Below are positions 13,051 through 16,701 of a DNA stretch of 16,701 nt, piece after piece. Position 1 is the first letter of the stretch; every line of letters starts with the position of its first letter. The stretch is taken from the NCBI GenBank assembly GCA_902362875.1, contig CABIYF010000038.1, positions 1 to 16,701 on the forward strand, given 5' to 3'. Both the position numbers and the translations under genes were made by a program. Source of the DNA: Eubacteriaceae bacterium. Its GTDB lineage: Bacteria; Bacillota; Clostridia; Lachnospirales; Lachnospiraceae. Under the pieces are notes generated by a model. The model saw only the letters and a program-made list of their open reading frames with translations. It was not told where the DNA came from and searched no databases.

Positions 13051-13554
13051 ATGGCAAAAGTTGAGTTAAAACAACCAGTAGTAAACGAAATCAAAGAATT
13101 ACTTACAGACGCTCAGTCAGCAGTATTAGTTTCTTACCGTGGAATCACTGTAGAACAGGATACAGCAATGCGTAAAGAATTAAGAGAAGCTGGCGTAGAA
13201 TACAAAGTATACAAGAATACTATGATTCGTTTTGCAATCCAGGGAACAGAATTTGAAGCATTAGCTGATGATTTAACAGGACCTACAGCAATCGCTGTTT
13301 CTAAGACAGATGCTACAGCTCCTGCAAGAATCCTTGCAAAACATGCTAAGAACGTTGAAGTATTAGAAATGAAATCTGGTGTTGTAGAAGGAACATTCTA
13401 TGACAAAGATGGTATCCAGGTTATCGCAAGCATCCCATCAAGAGACGAATTACTTGCGAAATTCCTTGGAAGCATTCAGTCCCCAATTACAAACTTTGCT
13501 CGTGTTATTAAGCAGATTGCTGAAAAAGACGGAGAAGGGGCTGCAGCTGAGTAA
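13051..13554 (+). CDS. rplJ: 50S ribosomal protein L10
   Basis: The 167-residue protein anchors L7/L12 dimers on the ribosome. The start is ATG 13051 (MAKVELKQPVV), preceded by AAGGAGGTG. A longer in-frame ATG at 13006 lies at the attenuator T tract and has no site, so it is rejected. Family blocks: AVLVSYRGITVEQDTAMRKE, YKVYKNTMIRFAI, GPTAIAVS, and a C-terminal helix for L12 dimers. The preceding leader is its own regulatory target. Confidence 0.97.
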   Translation: MAKVELKQPVVNEIKELLTDAQSAVLVSYRGITVEQDTAMRKELREAGVEYKVYKNTMIRFAIQGTEFEALADDLTGPTAIAVSKTDATAPARILAKHAKNVEVLEMKSGVVEGTFYDKDGIQVIASIPSRDELLAKFLGSIQSPITNFARVIKQIAEKDGEGAAAE

Positions 13555-13597
13555 GATCAGTTATCAGTAAAATTTAAAATATTAGGAGGAAATTATA

Positions 13598-13960
13598 ATG
13601 ACAACTCAGGAAATTATTGAAGTTATCAAAGGTTTATCAGTATTAGAATTAAATGATTTAGTAAAAGCTTGTGAAGAAGAATTTGGAGTATCTGCAGCAG
13701 CAGGTGTTGTAGTAGCAGCAGCTGGAGCTGAAGGTGGAGCAGAAGAAAAAGACGAATTCGACGTAGAATTAACAGAAGTTGGTGGAGCTAAAGTTAAAGT
13801 CATCAAAGCTGTTCGTGAAGTAACAGGATTAGGATTAAAAGAAGCTAAAGAATTAGTTGACGGAGCTCCTAAAGTAATCAAAGAAGGTGCATCTAAAGCA
13901 GAAGCTGAAGACATCAAAGCTAAATTAGAAGAACAGGGAGCTAAAGTAACTCTTAAATAA
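13598..13960 (+). CDS. rplL: 50S ribosomal protein L7/L12
   Basis: The 120-residue stalk protein recruits translation factors. It has an N-terminal dimerisation domain ([19 protein letters not shown]), an Ala/Gly-rich hinge (about 36-52), and the C-terminal factor-binding domain with [19 protein letters not shown] and [20 protein letters not shown] precedes the ATG. The 43-base gap from rplJ holds no terminator. A strong terminator follows, and rpoB/rpoC, the usual next genes in many bacteria, are absent here. Confidence 0.98.
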   Translation: MTTQEIIEVIKGLSVLELNDLVKACEEEFGVSAAAGVVVAAAGAEGGAEEKDEFDVELTEVGGAKVKVIKAVREVTGLGLKEAKELVDGAPKVIKEGASKAEAEDIKAKLEEQGAKVTLK

Positions 13961-14000
13961 TTAAGAGATTTACTCCAGTAGATTTTCTATAAAGTAAACA

Positions 14001-14043
14001 AAACTGTCACATTGGTTTGAATACCGGTGTGGCAGTTTTTTTA
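14001..14043 (+). terminator. Intrinsic terminator after rplL
   Basis: A 15-base-pair stem (14001-14015 with 14024-14038, three G-U pairs) with an 8-base loop, running into seven T residues. It closes the rplJ-rplL operon. Confidence 0.92.
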
Positions 14044-14064
14044 CTTTTCTAAAAGAAATATTGA

Positions 14065-14073
14065 TGATACAAT
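14065..14073 (+). promoter_or_regulatory. Candidate extended -10 promoter of the dehydrogenase gene
   Basis: TGA-TACAAT, an extended -10 element, lies about 38 bases before the dehydrogenase ATG and just after the rplL terminator. The -35 position falls in the terminator T tract and is poor. Confidence 0.5.
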
Positions 14074-14110
14074 AGAAAAGTAAATCAAAAGAAAGGAGTA
14101 TTTGACTATT

Positions 14111-15055
14111 ATGAAATTAGTAATCATTGAACCTCTGGGTGTGGAAGAAGACAAGCTAATGGAAATTGCGCACAAAACGTTACCAGATTCCGTGGAGATT
14201 GTATCTTACCAGAACAGAGTAACCGACACAGAAAGCTTGATCAAGCGAGGATGTGATGCAGATGTGATCATGGTTGTAAACCTTCCATTGAATGCAGAAG
14301 TCATCAAAGGCTGCAAAAATCTTAAGATGCTGGCAGTGGCATTTACAGGAATCGATCACATTGCAATGGAGACATGCAATGAACAAGGAATTACAGTATG
14401 TAATTGTGCCGGCTATTCAAATGCAGCAGTATCAGATCTTGTTTTTGGATTATTGATTTCTTTGTACCGCAACATCATTTCTTGCAATGAAGTTGTCAGA
14501 AAAGAAGGAACCAAAGACGGTCTTGTTGGCTTTGAATTGGAAGGAAAGAAATTTGGGGTCATAGGTACAGGAGCGATTGGAAGCAGAGTAGCGAATATCG
14601 CACAGGCTTTTGGCTGTGAAGTCTATGCATATTCAAGAACAGTCAAAGATCTTACAGGAGTGCAGTATGTAAGCCTGGAAGATCTTTTATCTGTCTGTGA
14701 CATTATTTCACTGCATGTACCATTAAATGACGATACAAAGGCTCTGATCAACGCAGACAACATTGCACTGATGAAGCCAGAAGCAGTTCTGATCAATACA
14801 GCAAGAGGACCTGTTGTTGACAGTGAAGCACTGGCAGAAGCACTCAACAATGGTAAGATCGCAGGGGCGGCTGTTGATGTCTTTGAGAATGAACCACCGA
14901 TTTCAAAAGAGCATCCATTATTACACGCAAAGAATCTGATCGCAACACCACATGCAGCATTTGCAACAAAAGAAGCATTGGTAAAACGAGCAATCATTGA
15001 TTTTGACAATGTGAAGTACTGGATGGAAGGAAATCCAAGAAATGTCATGAACTAA
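14111..15055 (+). CDS. D-isomer-specific 2-hydroxyacid dehydrogenase
   Basis: This 314-residue NAD(P)-dependent enzyme interconverts a 2-keto acid and a D-2-hydroxy acid. The Rossmann loop GTGAIG is at 152-157. The catalytic relay is visible as R232 in NTARGPVVD, E261 in VFENEPP and H281 in TPHAAF. The family motif LHVPLNDDTKALI is present. The substrate (glycerate, lactate, phosphoglycerate or other) cannot be told. There is no C-terminal ACT domain, so it is not a full-length regulated SerA. I chose ATG 14111, 12 bases after AAGGAG; a TTG at 14102 is only 3 bases away from that site. The next gene starts 54 bases later without an intervening terminator. Confidence 0.93.
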   Translation: MKLVIIEPLGVEEDKLMEIAHKTLPDSVEIVSYQNRVTDTESLIKRGCDADVIMVVNLPLNAEVIKGCKNLKMLAVAFTGIDHIAMETCNEQGITVCNCAGYSNAAVSDLVFGLLISLYRNIISCNEVVRKEGTKDGLVGFELEGKKFGVIGTGAIGSRVANIAQAFGCEVYAYSRTVKDLTGVQYVSLEDLLSVCDIISLHVPLNDDTKALINADNIALMKPEAVLINTARGPVVDSEALAEALNNGKIAGAAVDVFENEPPISKEHPLLHAKNLIATPHAAFATKEALVKRAIIDFDNVKYWMEGNPRNVMN

Positions 15056-15109
15056 CTTTATAAAATGGTCGAATATGCACTAAGTGAAACAAGAAATGGG
15101 GATAAACAA

Positions 15110-16582
15110 ATGAAAAGACTTGCTAAGAAACTTTGTGTCTGCTTTTTGGCAGCAATTTTAGGAATTATGCCAGGAATTGTTACAGATGCAAAAGCAGCAT
15201 CATATCAATGGTACTACAATGGAAATTATAACTCAATTGAGGAAGCAAGAAATTACTCTATCGTAAATGATGATCATGCAGCAGCAGCTGTTGGGGGTTA
15301 TATCAATTTAGATAGTGAAGATTCTTATGTTGGCAAAGAACATCCAGATGCAGAATATGAATGGTCAACATCAAATCAAAATGTCAAGATGGATGTTTCC
15401 ACAGATAAGAAAAGCGCTAAGATCACAGGTAAGGTAAAAGGAAGTACAAAGGTAACACTTACAATAACTTACAAAGAAGAAATAATCGATAACAACGAAA
15501 ATACTGGCAGCAATGAAAAAAATGATAATAACGATGGCAGCGCTAACAGTAAAGATGATGGTAACGATACCAGTGATAATAGTAAAGATGATGGTAATGA
15601 TACCAGTGACAACAATAAAGATGATGGTAATGATGACAAAGACAACCAAGAAAAATTTGAAGAAAAAACAGTGGTGTACAGCATCAATGTGCAGGTGACA
15701 ACACCAAAATTAAAATCATCTAAGATTGGTATTGTAATAAATTCAAAAGGAACAAAAGTAGAAGTTACAGGAAATGCATCTTCTGAACGAGACAGAATGT
15801 TCTATGCCACAGACAGCAGAAAAAATTTCTCAGTGAATAATGGAAATCTATATGCAACAAAAACACAGACAAGAAACGTCTATGTCTATGTAGATGGTAT
15901 TATTCTCAAGGCTTCCGTAAAATGCACAAATCCTAAGATTGTGCGCAATATAGCAGTCCTTAAGAAAGGACAGAGCGCATCCTATGCATTAAAAGGAGCA
16001 AGCGGATATACACCAGTCAGCTATTCTGTCAAAAACAGTAAATACGCATCTGTATCAAAAACAGGTAAGATAAAAGGCAAAAGATACGGAAAGACAACAT
16101 TTATTGTAAAAGCAGATAATCACACATGGCAAATGGAGATATATGTCGTAAAAACAAGCATATACAAAACAATTACAAAAGCATACGCATACGAAAAAGC
16201 CAAAACAAAATACAGCCAGCCAAAACGTATGAAAAAAGGATATGCAGACTGCAGTTCTTATGTATGGAAATGCTACAAAACAGCAGGAATCTATTTTGGA
16301 GATAAAAGCTATGCACCAACAGCAGCCAACATTGCAAAATGGTGCACGAACAATAAGAGAGCACTAAAACTATCAACATATAACGGAAAATCAACAAAAC
16401 TAAAACCAGGAGATTTAATCTTCTATAAGAAACGCGTAGGTAAGAATGGAAGATATAAAAATATCGAACATGTATCTATGTATATAGGAAATGACACGAT
16501 TCTGCATGCCAGCGGTAAGATGGTGTCATTTGGATATCCTTGGTATAGAAAGGTTGCAGCGATTGGACGTCCAGTGAAATAG
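15110..16582 (+). CDS. Exported NlpC/P60 cell-wall hydrolase with Ig-like (Big2) domains
   Basis: The 490-residue protein probably cleaves peptidoglycan stem peptides outside the cell. Order: signal peptide (KRLAKK, hydrophobic core, DAKA-A near 29/30); an Ig-like region (WSTSNQNVKM, AKITGKVKGSTKVTLTI); a low-complexity Asp/Asn/Lys/Ser linker (about 124-183) with an 11-residue tandem repeat; the probable last Ig strand (VVYSINVQV); a second beta region; a Big2-like domain (YSVKNSKYASVSKTGKIKGK); and a C-terminal NlpC/P60 domain. That domain has C381 in YADCSSYVWKCY, H454 in EHVSMYIG and a third residue H466 in LHAS, an intact Cys-His-His triad, plus KPGDLIFY. Start ATG 15110 gives a proper signal peptide with a modest GGGGAT site. 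The upstream in-frame ATG 15065 has none. It could be transcribed with the dehydrogenase gene, though no functional link is evident. The stop codon adjoins the repeat copy 2. Confidence 0.93.
   Translation: MKRLAKKLCVCFLAAILGIMPGIVTDAKAASYQWYYNGNYNSIEEARNYSIVNDDHAAAAVGGYINLDSEDSYVGKEHPDAEYEWSTSNQNVKMDVSTDKKSAKITGKVKGSTKVTLTITYKEEIIDNNENTGSNEKNDNNDGSANSKDDGNDTSDNSKDDGNDTSDNNKDDGNDDKDNQEKFEEKTVVYSINVQVTTPKLKSSKIGIVINSKGTKVEVTGNASSERDRMFYATDSRKNFSVNNGNLYATKTQTRNVYVYVDGIILKASVKCTNPKIVRNIAVLKKGQSASYALKGASGYTPVSYSVKNSKYASVSKTGKIKGKRYGKTTFIVKADNHTWQMEIYVVKTSIYKTITKAYAYEKAKTKYSQPKRMKKGYADCSSYVWKCYKTAGIYFGDKSYAPTAANIAKWCTNNKRALKLSTYNGKSTKLKPGDLIFYKKRVGKNGRYKNIEHVSMYIGNDTILHASGKMVSFGYPWYRKVAAIGRPVK
15548..15646 (+). 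repeat. 33-base tandem repeat (three units) in the NlpC/P60 gene
   Basis: Three consecutive 33-base units encode SKDDGNDTSDN, SKDDGNDTSDN and NKDDGNDDKDN. The first two differ by few bases and encode the same 11 residues; the third has drifted. It is an in-frame repeat, so copy number could change the linker length without breaking the gene. Confidence 0.92.
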
Positions 16583-16584
16583 AA

Positions 16585-16701
16585 ATTTTGATTTTGTGGG
16601 CAGTTGGCCAACTGGAGTCTTTCTGTATATGATAAAAAATAAATAATAGTCTGAAAAAGCAGCTAGAGAATTTATGCACACGTTTTTTACCGATCGCTTA
16701 T
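16585..16701 (+). repeat. Foldback dispersed repeat, copy 2 (cut by window end)
   Basis: Starting 2 bases after the TAG of the NlpC/P60 gene, this matches the reverse complement of bases 300 down to about 189 across nearly its whole length with scattered differences and small indels. Shared blocks are ATTTTGATTTTGTG, TTGGCCAACTG, AGTCTTTCTG, the TATATGATAAAAAAT arm, AGCAGCTAGAGAATTT and TCGCTTAT. A perfect 14-base palindrome, CAGTTGGCCAACTG (16601-16614), lies in the flank. The second arm is presumably beyond 16701. Confidence 0.88.

Noticed and set aside
14623..15048. 141-residue antisense frame over the dehydrogenase gene
   Set aside because: It is a shadow of a gene with intact catalytic motifs, and no start site is seen.
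1..16701. Composite transposon or genomic island bounded by the two repeats
   Set aside because: The 16 kb between them holds core housekeeping genes and no transposase or integrase, so the repeats probably bound it by chance of window choice.

Overview
The window looks like an AT-rich Bacillota (Clostridia) chromosome, most probably Lachnospiraceae. The reasons are strong AGGAGG-type ribosome binding sites, sigma-A style promoters, the rpmG-secE-nusG-rplK-rplA / rplJ-rplL order, Big2-type Ig domains fused to NlpC/P60, and a large PAS-GGDEF-GAF-GGDEF-EAL protein. I cannot assign a genus from sequence alone. I see no tRNA, rRNA, CRISPR, prophage or transposase gene.

Layout. (1) 1-300 is a foldback repeat that abuts the stop codon of a minus-strand homoserine dehydrogenase gene (hom). 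A related copy abuts the stop codon of the last gene and runs off the window at 16701. (2) 1868-4760 is a two-gene heavy-metal operon: an ArsR/SmtB-family repressor overlapping a P1B-type (Zn/Cd/Pb class) ATPase with two metal-binding domains and a His/Cys/Asp-rich linker. (3) 4819-5412 (minus) is a Nudix hydrolase of the CoA-pyrophosphatase type. It is divergent from a 950-residue c-di-GMP signalling protein, which is followed by queF (queuosine biosynthesis) and a secreted beta-rich protein of unknown function. (4) 10182-14043 is the transcription/translation core: two promoters and one intrinsic terminator upstream, then rpmG, secE, nusG, rplK and rplA with two L1-binding-like hairpins, then a separate promoter and L10-type attenuator leader for rplJ-rplL, closed by a strong terminator. 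(5) 14111-16582 is a D-2-hydroxyacid dehydrogenase gene followed by an exported NlpC/P60 cell-wall hydrolase with a low-complexity Asp/Asn/Lys linker.

How the parts work together. The ribosomal block shows three layers of RNA-level control: a possible short transcript and leader hairpin before rpmG, tandem L1-like sites before rplK and rplA, and a readable antiterminator/terminator switch before rplJ. The metal operon is self-contained. The c-di-GMP protein and queF are probably co-transcribed, since queF's ribosome binding site overlaps the upstream stop codon.

Most gene content is ordinary. The least explained signals are the stop-codon-adjacent foldback repeat at both window edges, the promoter-terminator pair at 10235-10349, and the tandem L1-like hairpins. 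I found no convincing new multi-gene system.
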